Source: Myxocyprinus asiaticus
Lineage: Eukaryota; Chordata; Actinopteri; Cypriniformes; Catostomidae
Assembly: GCF_019703515.2 (NCBI RefSeq)
Contig: NC_059351.1
Span: 22,025,001-22,089,000, forward strand
DNA length: 64,000 nt
Direction: 5' to 3'
Below the pieces are notes generated by a model that searched no databases, was not told the origin of the DNA, and worked only from the letters and a program-made list of their open reading frames with translations. The position numbers were made by a program, and so were the translations under genes. Shown piece after piece: positions 53,541 to 64,000 of this stretch (its first letter is position 1; each line of letters starts with the position of its first letter).

Positions 53541-55036
53541 AGGTTTAAGCTACTTGTGTTTTACTTTGATAGATGGTTAATAGCTGACTGTATTGGGCTA
53601 AAAACCTGTCCCTGGGTAAGGGTTGGGAATCGTAAGGAATTTAACGATTCCAGTTCCAATTCCTTCTAATGATTCTAGTTCTGATTCCTTCTAACAATTC
53701 TTTGAGTAATTTTGTGGGAGAAATTATTTTTTGAAATAATTAAAGTACTGTCCTCAGCAGCCTTTTGCCAAATGATGAGATCGTTTCAGATTTATACAGA
53801 GCAGATATAACAAATCAGAAAATGTAAATGCATTAATGCATAAATGTAATCCAAGAATTGTGAATAATTGTATATTTCATGCTGTATATCCAGTAGGGCT
53901 CAGCACCGCTTAAATGTGCTGAAGAAAATACTGTCAGACTATTTTAGTACAGTGGTTCCGCATGAATCGGCAGAAAAATGATCAAATCATACAATTCTTG
54001 TATTTATTTATTTTTTAGTGGAACCGGTTCTGCAATTCTCAACCCTATCTTGGGTTTTATGTCACTGACTAAAATCCCTGAGCAATGTGGATTTTGATGA
54101 CAGAATGATAGCTTTGTAGCTTTCAATCCAGCGCTAAAGGCTACACTGGTTATGCAGTTCCCTTATAAATACACTTTACTCCTATTTTATGTAGTACATT
54201 TTTAATGCCATATCACCATCAAAAACTATTTTTACTTCATATAAAATACCATCATGTTTCATCTCAAAATGTTTCAAGCTTGTTTCTGAAAAATGGACCA
54301 TCGGCTTTTAATGCATAAAAAGAAAAATAAATAATTTCAATGTGTTAAAATGTATATTAAAATTAGGTCAAAGTGCCTGTAGTTACATATGACCATGAGG
54401 CAGCCATCATTGTGTCAACTTACCGCAACATGTTTTCTTAGGTTGGAGCTTGAATTCTTGTATGCTGATAGGTCAACTTGTTTTGGTGCACAGAGCAGGC
54501 ATCACATTATATAATTGTTTGTTTTCACTCCTTGGAGTGAAAAAAGTGTTTGTATATGAGGCCATGGGTGATGTGTCTCTGTTGACACGGTCACTTTATC
54601 TCCCATTTCGGCCATTACCTTCCAGGTGTTCTGAGCACGCAGAAAAAGTGGGCGGACACTGTTGTTTTCACGTTGGACCACAGCATCTTGTGTAGCCAGA
54701 TCTCGTAAGAGAAACAAGTGATCTGGTCAGCAATATAAGCCCAATTTCGCTTATAATAAGCGAACATGGCAACACTGAGTGAAACGGAGTCGTCACCTCA
54801 TTAAAAGTGATAGAAACTCATTTTGAAAACTACACATTCTTTAACATAAACAAACAGTAACAAGAGGAACGCCATAAAATGTAAAGGAGTAAAAGTAGAT
54901 TTTTTCCATTAAAAATTAACTTGAGTGAGAGTAAAATGTACCCACTTTTACGCCTACTCTAAAAGTTAATTTTTCCCCAAAAGGTTACTCAAGTAAATGT
55001 AACGGAGTAAATGTAGTGCATTACTACCCACCTCTG
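53541..55036. other. hAT 5' non-coding region and right terminal repeat
   Basis: No further coding frame recognised. A short segment at 53,960-54,050 ('gaaccggttctgcaattctc') may be another minor repeat. It ends at the terminal inverted repeat and 8-bp duplication. Confidence 0.5.
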
Positions 55037-55044
55037 AAAGTTTG

Positions 55045-55417
55045 TGATCTAAATAAAACTAATGTTAGAAATACCTCTCAAACCACATGTGAAGTGACAA
55101 CATTTTATTGCAAAACATTATATAAGATGTTTACAAGATTAGAAATATTATAAAATAACTTGTTTTAATGCAAGTGCTGTTAGCAGTTGGAGCCAGCAAC
55201 TATTTTCATTTTCAACAAACATATTATATTTTTTCTGCCATAAATTATACAAGATAATTCCTCTGGATCGCTCGAAATTATGACGTGGTTGATGCTGCTT
55301 TCTAAACTGAGAAAGGCCAGCCCATGTAACCATGGAAACCTCACACTATTGCCTAAACAGAATGAAGATTTATTGTATTAATATATTATTTAATAAGAAT
55401 AACAAGTAAGTCCCAAT
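55045..55417. other. Intronic sequence without recognisable feature
   Basis: AT-rich DNA; nothing recognised. Confidence 0.5.
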
Positions 55418-56814
55418 GCCCGGTTGCATAAAACACCTTAAGTTTTTCCCTTAAGTATAACACTTAAAGCGTGATTTTCCCTTACCTACCGAAAAAACAT
55501 GAGGGTGCTGCATATAATCCCTTAGACACTTCTCTTAGCTAAGGGAAACTGTTAAGGGATTTACTACAGTGAGACAGATTTTACCATAATAAAATTTTAC
55601 TGTTACCATACCAACATGTCCCTACCTACTTTCAGGAGATGGTAATTGTCCCGACCAATATTTGGACAACTGTACCACATAGAAAATACTTTATACTATG
55701 TTTTTATTTTCATTTAAATGACTGTTAAACATTCTCAGTATCATTATTAATATGTAAATTAATGTCCGACCTCTTCTGAGGCAGCGAATAAATGCACGTG
55801 GGGAGCATTGTCACGTGACAACTGTTCCTTTTCTCAGCAATTTTCAAACTGCACCAATCACAGTTGTTTGTGATTACTGCATAAAGATTATAATTATTAT
55901 TTTTTTTTTTATTATTTATTTTTTTTTTTACTAATTTCCGGAGGAAACACAAGCGGATTTCCATTTGTATGATGTACAGTCCTGGAAATTAATAGTTTCA
56001 AACACTTTTTTTGAGTTCAAATCTTTCCCGTGTAAGAAAAAAAAATGATGTGAAAAACGTCCTGAATTTTGCATGCGGAAAAATTAATGAAGGATTCTGC
56101 TTTTACAGCCGGTAAGAGTCCTCTTGAGAAAGACACCTTTGAAGTTGAATGACTGTGTCAGGTAAGGGGTGGATGGTGGTGCAGAATATTTAGATGCTTA
56201 TATAACTGTGCAGAGAACTGATTTCAACTGATTGAAATTAAGAATTGTAGTGGTGGTCAGTAAGACTGTAAGATATATAGCCAATATACATATGAGCGAT
56301 ATATAGCAAATTAACTTGCATCATGATTTTAATGCATCCATTTATACAGTTTATAAAGATGTAGAGAGCAGAAAATATTAGGCACATTTCTGTGTGTGTG
56401 TTCCTATTAGATGCTCTCCAGCTTGTTGGCAAATTCTCATATTGTGTGACGGTCAAATATGTACTCCTGCAGTAGTTTTCTTCTGTTGGAAATAAATCGC
56501 CTTGACCTACTGTACTCTTCAATTGGTTATATAAACTAAGTCATCTTGTTTTTGAAACCTTTTAACTTCCCAATCTTAAGGTTTACTTAGAAAATGGCAC
56601 TTAAGGGGTTTCATGCAACACTTAACATGTTTTAAGGGTGTTCTTAAGTACAAAATAAATACTTGAGGGAAACCGAAAGGGATTATGACGTTTTACTAAT
56701 AAACCTCTTAAAAAACACTTTATGGTTATTTTCTGTAACTCCTTTAAATTTAAGGGAAACTTTAGGGCATTTTTAAGGGACAATTACACTTAAGGTGCTT
56801 TAAGTAACCAGGCC
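55418..56814. mobile_element. Non-autonomous DNA element with ~40-bp inverted ends
   Basis: Left end 'gcccggttgcataaaacacc' and the complement of the right end 'ggcctggttacttaaagcac' are similar and inverted, each continuing with 'cttaag'. The end regions are rich in 'cccttaag' and 'ttaaggg' blocks. There is no coding frame with a family signature. The boundary is good to a few bases; no target duplication is certain. Confidence 0.65.
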
Positions 56815-58979
56815 TAAGTATTTTAAAAGTTCATATGTGACATTTCTGTGACAGCCCCAGAGCTCCGACGCTCGGTGCATATGTCTGCATTCAAATTCAC
56901 TCACTCATTTTGTTCACTCACTGCTGAGATATAGTGCACTCACTGCCATTCACTATATAGGAAATAGTGAATGAGTGAACGATTTCAGACACAGCAATCG
57001 ATTTTTATATAAGTTCATATGTGACGATCAGGACGGTCAGATATCAGTAGTATCAATATTTTATTGAAATGAGACATTTTTGATTACATGATAACATTGT
57101 GGCGGTGCAGGAAAAAAATCCGCCCCATCTATGCCCTTATATGGAATGGAAACTATTAGGCGGAAATGGTAAAAGGAAGGTAAAGATGGAGAAAAGGAAG
57201 AGTGGAGAGGATCTAGGAAAAAGATAGGTGCACGGATTACCTGGGGTGTACGAGTTCCTGAGCTAGAGTGGGACACACGCTGTGTTTGGCCGGTGTTAAC
57301 GCCGGAGTGAAGGGGTTACGCACGCGCTTGCTGATGCCGGCTGCAGTGTTGTCGTCTTCTAATGCTGAAGAGCGTTGACAAGTAACAAATTCAGGTATTT
57401 TGACTTATGTCTGCTTCTCTGGAACCTCAAGCTTCCCTGGAATAGTTTCCCCTGCCATTCATGGTCAGCGGTATACACACACAAACACGCACACACACAA
57501 ACACACTTATTCGCATACATTCACAGCCACACATTCGCACCTCGCTCAGAGTGAGTGTAGCGCTTAGAGTTTTTTTTTTAAAGTTCAGTAACATTTTTGG
57601 TGCAGATCTAATTAACCCTTCTTTATTTCTTTTCTCCCTGTTTAATTTTTTAATTTTGGGGTTGATACATTTGAGAGAAAGGGACACTCGAAAATCTGCT
57701 GATTTTGATTTAAAAATCCAGCATCACCGATAGACTTTCAGCTATAATTTTTTATTTTTTATTTATAACTATATTTTGTCGAACATTGTGCTTATGATTG
57801 TGTTATGGATGGGGGAAAAATATACCATATTGAACTGCTTTCAGTTTGTTTGTGGTGTTTGATTGTTTGTTTGGTATATGTAACTGGTGGTTTTTGTGAG
57901 CTATTATTTTTAGGGTTTAAATTCTACCAGTTGACAGGCTTAGACCTGTCTGGTGCCCGAATTAATTTGTAATTATTTAAATTTCAAAGTTTATTCTGGT
58001 TTTCAGGCCCGCTACCTTTACAACATAAAAATCAGTTGTGTTTTTTCCCCATTTACCCCTTATTTTTGATGTTTTTGATAAAATGGTTGAGTCTATTTTC
58101 ATCAGTGGACCCTAATGTTAGGCTCGTTAGGCTCGCCAAATGCCTCTCCTTGAAAGTAGACGAGAGAAGGCTGGTGCAGTCTGGGGAGGAGTGAAATAAT
58201 AGCTGTCGAATCTGACAGTTCTCACTTCTCGTAGTGGATCAGCCGCTATGAGATCAAAGGCAGATTTTTGCGTGATTCACTTTCAAGTGCTTTGTTGTTA
58301 ATAATGTGGATGCAATTTAAATTCTGTTGCTTTTAAATGAAAACTGTAATAAAGACACACATTCCAGATATTTCAGAAATATGATTCCAATCACATATGC
58401 CATACAGAGTTTGCTCAGAATGTTGGGAATATTCACATATAATTTATACACATAAAAACATGATATTAAAGAAAAGAAAACATCACGGTTGTTTAAGCCA
58501 ATGAGCATTAAGCTGTGTCGTCAGCAAGTCATTTCCCATCGTGCATGAAGTTTGCGTAATTCGGAAAAAGCAACTGCGCCCGCCTCCCTCTTGTGGGAGT
58601 ATTTTTGACATACGTGGACATGATATCACAGCAAGTCGGACAGATTTCTAACCGGCATGCACCTGTCGGTGATCACCAGTGATCGATTCTGCACAGAACT
58701 TGCTCATCTCAAATGAGCCTAATGAAATGCATGCTGTTGTTCCTTCAATCACTGGATTGGATCATAAGCAGAGAAAATTAAACATAAGTAGCCTACTGTC
58801 GCTCACATGTCACATTTAACATTTTAAAATATGTTTTGCACTGTAATGTTATAATTGCAAAATAGACTGCAGAAGATGAAAGTTGAGTTTTAAGCTTCCA
58901 TTTGATACCAAGTTTGTGAGCATTGAAGTGTTTGATATAAAACAAAGAATTTGTTTTATAGCCACACTCATACGGCCCA
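56815..58979. other. Intronic sequence, unassigned; short CA-rich tract
   Basis: CA-rich stretch at 57,473-57,506. G/C-richer DNA at 57,220-57,350 and 58,100-58,220 shows no recognisable frame. Nothing else is supported. Confidence 0.45.
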
Positions 58980-59600
58980 CCTGTTGGCCAGTGACAGTTA
59001 ACAGGTTAAAAATGGGCATGTAAGACGGCCTCTGTAGCACCCCCATTTTCACCTACAGTCACCAAAATTGGTACATATATAGTTTTCATCAAGCCGGATA
59101 ACTTTCAGAATTATCGTAATTAGCTCTGCCCAACAGAAAGTCAGCCATTTTGTATTTTTTAATATTGCAGTCTCTGAACTTTTAAATACTCCTCCTAGGG
59201 GATTCATGTGACTAACCAAATTTATGCAACATCATGACAAGACATTGTAGATGCTAAATTGCAAACAGATTTTTGATATTTTGAACTGTGTAGCCATGGC
59301 GAAGCAATACATTGATGGCAAAAAATGGAAACGGGAAGGCCATATATCTTATGTGTGCAATGTGTGATTTAGATCAAAATTTAGATGTATGTTTAGTCTT
59401 GGGGGTTAGTAACATGGATGTGACTAGTTTGGGTCACGGTCATAGCACCACCACCTGGCAGCAGGAAGTGTGTCTCTTAAAACAGATTGCTTCAAAATTG
59501 TTTAGAATAATGTCAAATGCAAAATGCATGTTTCCACCTTGCATTGTTTACCAAAAGCCACCAAGTGGAAATGGACCCATGGTGCTTGGGCCCATCATCG
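58980..59600 (+). repeat. Third copy of the ~706-bp dispersed repeat
   Basis: Shares 'gcacccccattttcacct', 'caccaaaattggtacatat', 'ctctgcccaacag', 'agccatggcgaagcaatac' and 'gtcacggtcatagcaccacc' with the tandem units at 44,465-45,870, in the same orientation. It is closer to the first unit, as judged by the shared 'aaaatgggcatgta' segment. Confidence 0.75.
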
Positions 59601-59613
59601 CTGCTTGCCGTTA

Positions 59614-59638
59614 TATTTATTTATTTATTTATTTATTA

Positions 59639-59678
<40 letters not shown>
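59614..59678. repeat. (TTTA)n-(ATT)n microsatellite
   Basis: About six TTTA units followed by about thirteen ATT units, at the end of the dispersed repeat. Confidence 0.92.
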
Positions 59679-59679
<1 letters not shown>

Positions 59680-59820
59680 AGTGTGGGTGATTCTTTAAAT
59701 TGGGGGAACTTATCTATGCCCTAAGGTTAAAGTAAATAAATAAATTAATTTTAGTTTTAGGGGATGTATTATAATATATTTAACCTACTCACACACATAT
59801 CGTTAGTAACCCATATTTTT

Positions 59821-60771
59821 AGGTCTACCGCCGCGAACCAATCTTGATGCCGGACGCTCGCTAGAATGCGTCTTTGCGTCAGCATCTTGAACGGGAGTCT
59901 GTGTAAGGCCCGGTTCAGTACTCGCAGGTCCAAGATTGGCCGCAACCCACCGCCTTTTTTAGGTACAATGAAGTAGGGGCTGTAAAACCCCCTCTTCATC
60001 TCGGCTGGAGGGACAGGTTCTATCGCGTCCTTCCGTAGGAGGGTAGCGATCTCCGCGCAAGGTAGCAGCGTTTCCATCTTTCACCAAGGTGAAGTGGACA
60101 CCGCTGGACCTGGGCGGATGCCCAGCGAAGTGAATCGTGCAGCCGAGTCGGACGGTCCGGACCAGCCCTCGCGACGGACTGGAAAGCGCAAGCCATGCAC
60201 CCGAGTTCCGCGCAAGGGGGACCAAAGGGACAACATCATCGGATGTACCGGCGGGTGGGGCCTCGCGGCGGGGCGGAGCTTGAGGTGCCACACCCCATCG
60301 TGGCCATGCTGAGTCAGAGGACATCGAAGCACTTACCTGGCTCCTTGTGACCACCCCCGGAACAGCCTGGGACGGGGGAGGAAGAGGCCTGTCCTCATGA
60401 CCCGTGGAGACTGTCACATCGGGGGCGGATTTGTGCCACAGCTGGGCGCTCAGGGCGGGAGACCGCCGCTGGAGCGCCAACCTGCCAAATGGAGTGGTGG
60501 ACGGTGGTCGTGATGCCAGCCGTACACACCGAATATGTGACCCAGGGAACAAGGAAACCACTCTTGCGGAGCTCTTGAGTACTGCAGCCACTTGGGCATG
60601 CAGCGCAATTAAATGCAAAAGGTAACAAAAAGATGATCTGCTTACCAGCTCCAGAGCAGCGGGTTTCGTTGTCCCTGGGTCGCCCGTCTCAGGGGCGCTT
60701 CGAAGACCTCCATGGGTTCTTCGGTGCCAGCTGTGAGACGGGTGGCGTCGGCTTCCTGCGGTGGGCTCCAC
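59821..60771 (-). pseudogene. DIRS reverse transcriptase fragment, copy E
   Basis: The frame 59,959-60,771 carries the pre-RT part ('LVPLARNSGAWLALSSPSRG', 'GVHFTLVKDGNAATLR'). A small deletion near 60,057 shifts the reading to 59,769-60,077, with 'EIATLLRKDAIEPVPPAEMK', 'GFYSPYFIVPKKGGGLRPIL' and 'LNRALHRLPFKMLTQRRIL', cut off after 'AAVDLK'. It lacks the catalytic YLDD box. Confidence 0.85.
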
Positions 60772-60908
60772 GCCGGGGCCGGGCCGGAGGGGCGGGCTGC
60801 GGCGGAGCCGGTGCAGTCACCGCAGGGGGACGCCCTCGGCGATGAGTAGATGGGGGGATCTTGAGCCACGCCGGGGCAGGACAAGCCGGCTAGCATCCAT
60901 CTACTGCT

Positions 60909-62150
60909 CTACCATCGAGAACTGCTGGGCAAAGTCCTCGACAGTGTCGCCGAATAGGCCCGCCTGGAAAATGGGGGCAGCAAGGGATTGTGTCCTGTTG
61001 GCCTCACCCATCTTGACCAGGTTGAGCCAAGGTGGCGCTCCTGGACCACTAGTGTGGCCATCGTCCGCCCGGGAGACCGCGCTGTGACCTCCGTCGCTCG
61101 GAGAGCGAGGTCGGTCGTCGAGCGCAGTTCCTGCATCAATCCCGGGGCGGAACTACCCTCGTGCAGTTCCTTTAGCGCCTTGGCAGACTTGCAGGAGAGC
61201 CATGGCGTGCAGGGCGGAGGCGGCTTGTCCAGCAGCGCCGTAGGCTTTGACCGTCAGAGACGACGTAAACCTACAGGCCTTGGACGGGGGCTTTGGGCAC
61301 CCACGCCAGGTGGCGGCGCTCTGCGGGCATAGGTGCACCGCGAGCGCCTTTATCCACCGGGGGATTGCCGAATAACCCTTGGCCGCCCCACCATCGAGGG
61401 TAGTGAGAGCGGGGAAGCTGAAAAGATCGGGACCGGGCAGTAAAAGGTGCCTCCCGCGATCTTGTCAGCTCTTCATGCACTTCCGGGAAGAAAGGAACGG
61501 GGCGGGGCGTGGCTTTGAGCGGCGCCGTGAGCCCAGGAACCAATCACAGAGCCGCGAGGGTTCAGGGAAGAGCGGTGAAATCCACTCTAACCGACGCTCG
61601 CGGCTGTCCAGGAAAGCATGTCGTCATCTCCGCGTCAGCCTGTGACTGGGCGATCGACCCCGAAGGGAGGAGCCCAGCCGAGGCTTCCGACTGGACGAGC
61701 CCGCTCTCCGATGCTGCGCTCGAGAGCTCATCACTTTCGCGGGCTCCGAATAAGAGGTCGAACTCGCCGTGAGACGAGCCGGCGGACTCACCCGGAAGCC
61801 CGATCGGGGCAGACGAGCGTGCTGGGGGTTGGGAGTTCCGTGGGGGGATACCCGGCGGAGGCGGTCCCATTGGGGTCCCCAAATCGCCCCCAGTGCTAGC
61901 CGCGCTGGCCTCAAACCCGTGGGTAAAAGGACCGAGGCGGGAGCCTCTGGGGTGGCTCGCTTCCTTACGAAGGCGAGCCGCGACCGCAACGTTGCCATGG
62001 ACACATTCTCGCAATGAGAATGTGACCATCCACGAACGCTGTCTCCGCGTGAGCAGTGCCCAGACACGAAAGACAGTGATCGTGACCGTTAGAAGGCGAG
62101 AGATAACGAGCACAACCAGGAATAACACACAATCGGAAAAGCGTCTTCAA
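60909..62150 (-). pseudogene. DIRS gag-like protein, copy E, frameshifted
   Basis: The ATG region at 62,150 encodes 'LCVIPGCARYLSPSNGHDHC' with 'LSCLG' (CX4C and HX2CX2C, as in copy B). The frame shifts near 62,045 to 61,562-62,128, with 'SSAPIGLPGESAGSSHGEFD', 'SAASESGLVQSEAS' and 'GSIAQSQADAEMTTCF'. It shifts again near 61,550 to 61,271-61,543 ('PVPFFPEVHEELTRSREAPF') and again to 60,909-61,139 ('MMQELRSTTDLALRATE'). It is the only copy in which the whole gag length can be followed, although it is broken. Presumed RNA-binding structural protein. Confidence 0.75.
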
Positions 62151-62411
62151 AAAGACGTTCCGTGTGTGCGCTCTTTTAGAGAAATATATACTCTTTTAGA
62201 GGGGAAAAATGCTCTTTCAGAAAATATATTCTCTAGTTTTTCTGCCGAAGCGCCCAGGGGCATTCTCTGCAGTGCACCAGTGCAGAGGAGGGAGAAGCCG
62301 CTGAAATGCGCCGTCAGATCCAGCAGGTGAATGAACAGTAGTATTCAGCTCAATGAGCATGACCGTTCGGCTCCGAAGAGAAAATCTGAATGAGTGGTTG
62401 CATACCAGCTC

Positions 62412-62419
62412 CTTTTATA
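62412..62419 (-). promoter_or_regulatory. TATA-like box in the right ITR of DIRS copy E
   Basis: Minus-strand TATAAAAG, about 265 bp upstream of the gag start, as in copies A and B. Confidence 0.45.
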
Positions 62420-62567
62420 CCCGTATGTTCGGGGGAGTGGCATGCAAATACCACTCGCCAATTTTCATTGGCCTTTTATCAAAGACCAGAGGTGTCTCGG
62501 GCTCCCAAGAGTGACCCCTAGTGTCACTACATCGACACCAACGTCGAGTGAGTGACAGATAGGGAAC

Positions 62568-63500
62568 AGCTTGTTAGCCTCAGTCAACATTCACTTTAAT
62601 TGCACCTTTTTTCCATACAATGAAAGTTACTCAAGGCCATGATCATATCTTTATTCCAGTACATGTGATACATGTTTAACATACATGAAAACAAGATTTC
62701 AAGTAGTGAAAGTGTCCTTTATTAAATAATCTTCCATTTCCACGTAATGCACATAATTTGAGTGTGTGGTGGAGTTAGAGATATGGAGAATAGGCTGGAT
62801 TTTTGGTAGCAATCAAAAAAAGTACAAATAAATAAATAAATAAATAAATAAATAAATGTTAGTCTATAAATATTTTAAACTTTCCACAGCAAAAGTAAAT
62901 TCATCCAAGATATATATCTGCCCTGAAATGCACATAGAGGCAAGACACAGAGAAAGTGTCCCAATTACACAAACCCAATATCCAGCACATATTGGGGTTA
63001 AGAAAGTTAAATATAGCTATATAGAATATTCATTTGGGCTAATTGTATACAGTGATTATTTGAAAGTGTCACATCCCTGTTCCAAAGCTTTATGTCATGT
63101 TTATTATTAAAGCCGAGATACAGTAAATTAATCACTGTAAGCCTCATTACTTTTTTCATTAAGTTGTCGAGCCAAAATCATCTTATTGCTCACTTTGTCT
63201 TCCATATGACCGGTTTAGCTAGTGGGTTTAATTCAGCGTGCCCCAAGCTAGATAAGAATTCAAGAAAGGTAATTTATAAATAAGCTTTCATGCAGACAGT
63301 GCAATATAAATTACTTACCAGAGGAAATGAAGTAGATTTAAGGTAAGGAAAATTATTATACATTTGAAGTTAATTTCGATTAGAGTAAAATGGGTCAACG
63401 CTTTAACAATAGCATGGTATATTATTGCTACTAAAAGCATATTAAGTGTGTTAATGCACGATTCATGATTTTGTACAGTAAGCATTTGATAAATAAAATA
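62568..63500. other. Intronic sequence; (AATA)n tract
   Basis: (AATA)n at about 62,825-62,858. Nothing else recognised. Confidence 0.5.
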
Positions 63501-63743
63501 CAGTGACTCCAAAAAGTATTTGGATACCTACATCACTTTTTAACATGTCTGAATGCCAATGCATTAGATAACGAAGTATCAAGTGGTGTTATTTACTTAT
63601 TGCACAAACACACTTTTAAGCAAATATTTTGCTAAAATCATTTAAGATAAACCTGTAGTTACTCTGCTAGGACAACTTGAATGCAACTGACTTTACAATT
63701 CCACTAAAAATCACCTTGATGCAAGTTGATTAAAAATCATTGA
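63501..63743. repeat. Possible Tc1-type element end
   Basis: 'cagtgactccaaaaagtatt' followed by 'tggatacct' resembles the terminus of fish Tc1-like elements. No second end or coding sequence is seen before the next repeat. Confidence 0.4.
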
Positions 63744-63875
63744 CAGGGGTGGGCAGTATTTCAGATACATGTATTTGAAATACATATTTACAATACAAAA
63801 TACTATTTTGTACTTTGTATTTTAAAGTCTTTGAAAAAAATCAAATGTAATTTATATTTAAATAGTAAATTTCTT
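63744..63875. repeat. hAT-type terminal repeat, single end
   Basis: 'caggggtgggcagtatttca' and 'tacatgtatttgaaatac' are typical of a hAT-like terminus (compare 'cagaggtgggtag' at 46,286). The remainder is interrupted by the next repeat or runs off the window. Confidence 0.5.
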
Positions 63876-64000
63876 TCTCCCCTTTTCTCCCCAATTTGGT
63901 ATGCCCAATTCCCAATGCACTCTAGGTCCTCGTGCTGGCCTAGTGACTCACCTCAATCCAGGTGGCGGAGGACGAATCTCAGTTGCCTCCGCGTCTGAGA
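63876..64000 (+). repeat. Start of an abundant cyprinid interspersed repeat
   Basis: 'cttttctccccaatttgg' and 'cccaattcccaatgcactct' followed by 'ggtggcggaggacgaatctc' are recognised as part of a high-copy fish repeat. It continues past the window edge. Confidence 0.6.

Larger units (their letters stand above)
46286..55036 (-). mobile_element. hAT transposon with exact 8-bp target duplication, split by DIRS copy D
   Basis: Terminal inverted repeats start 'cagaggtgggtag' at 46,286 and its complement ends at 55,036. The octamer aaagtttg flanks both ends (46,278-46,285 and 55,037-55,044), a perfect hAT target duplication. Inner ends share 'tactcaagtaa'-type motifs. Transposase is on the minus strand in two blocks either side of the DIRS insertion (47,248-52,351). 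Without the insert the hAT is about 3.6 kb, typical of an autonomous element. Confidence 0.93.
59821..62567 (-). mobile_element. DIRS-type retrotransposon, copy E (3' truncated)
   Basis: Right end 'gtgacagatagggaac' at 62,567 with full inverted terminal repeat and leader. Gag and the start of RT follow on the minus strand. The copy breaks off at 59,821 within RT ('DWFAAVDLK'), so RNase H, recombinase, internal complementary region and left end are missing. Copies D and E are thus truncated at opposite ends. Confidence 0.88.

Noticed and set aside
57940..57975. 'tggtgcccga' near 57,951 as a retroviral-type primer binding site
   Set aside because: No paired long terminal repeats, gag or pol are seen nearby; a ten-base match is not enough.
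28000..64000. The next glypican exon downstream
   Set aside because: I looked for a frame resembling the conserved segment after 'FID' and found none; it probably lies outside the window. A short exon missed by eye cannot be excluded; a tblastn with a related gpc6 protein would settle it.
1..64000. tRNA, rRNA or other structured RNA genes
   Set aside because: No cloverleaf or other RNA signature could be supported by reading either strand.

Overview
The window reads as intronic vertebrate DNA from a teleost, most likely a cyprinid (carp/minnow group). The evidence is the AT-rich background with long (TA)n, (CA)n and (ATT)n tracts, and a mobile-element mix typical of such fish: DIRS tyrosine-recombinase retrotransposons, an L2/CR1-type LINE, Tc1-like and hAT transposons, and MITEs with long terminal inverted repeats. 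The species cannot be fixed from the sequence alone. I see no prokaryotic gene organisation.

Only one host coding segment is convincing: a 166-bp exon at 27,813-27,978 (+) bounded by AG and GT splice sites. It encodes the cysteine-rich segment of a glypican and fits glypican-6 best. Genes of this family have very large introns, so the rest of the window is best read as two flanking gpc6 introns (about 27.8 kb and 36 kb) filled with repeats.

Layout. 0-4.4 kb: an unclassified repeat followed by DIRS copy A. 4.4-9.3 kb: quiet intron with a palindrome and two short repeats. 9.4-12.9 kb: a nearly full-length L2-like LINE broken by one stop and one frameshift. 13.8-14.5 kb: a foldback MITE. 15.6-17.3 kb: an internally deleted DNA transposon with about 150-bp inverted ends and a two-exon transposase-like gene. 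18.4-19.1 kb: a possible TIR element. 21.0-22.4 kb: a Tc1 copy. 24.0-25.9 kb: DIRS copy B. 27.8 kb: the glypican exon. 28.3-29.5 kb: a ~65-bp minisatellite with a three-unit higher-order repeat. 30.8-31.6 kb: a hAT MITE. 31.7-33.3 kb: a partly duplicated repeat. 33.3-39.8 kb: an inverted, rearranged copy of the 0-1.4 kb repeat, split by DIRS copy C. 40-45.9 kb: a MITE, a second Tc1 inside a (TA)n tract, a Tc1 fragment and a tandem ~706-bp repeat. 46.3-55.0 kb: a hAT transposon with an exact 8-bp target duplication, itself interrupted by DIRS copy D. 55.4-56.8 kb: a TIR element. 59.0-62.6 kb: a third copy of the ~706-bp repeat, then DIRS copy E. 63.5-64 kb: ends of further repeats.

The five DIRS copies are the dominant theme. 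All are coded on the minus strand, opposite to gpc6. Together they show the whole element: gag-like protein with a small zinc-binding-like N-terminus, RT/RNase H, tyrosine recombinase, inverted terminal repeats carrying a TATA-like box, and an internal complementary region matching both termini. No copy is intact; A, B and C each carry different internal deletions. None of the transposases or polymerases seen has an uninterrupted reading frame with all its catalytic residues.
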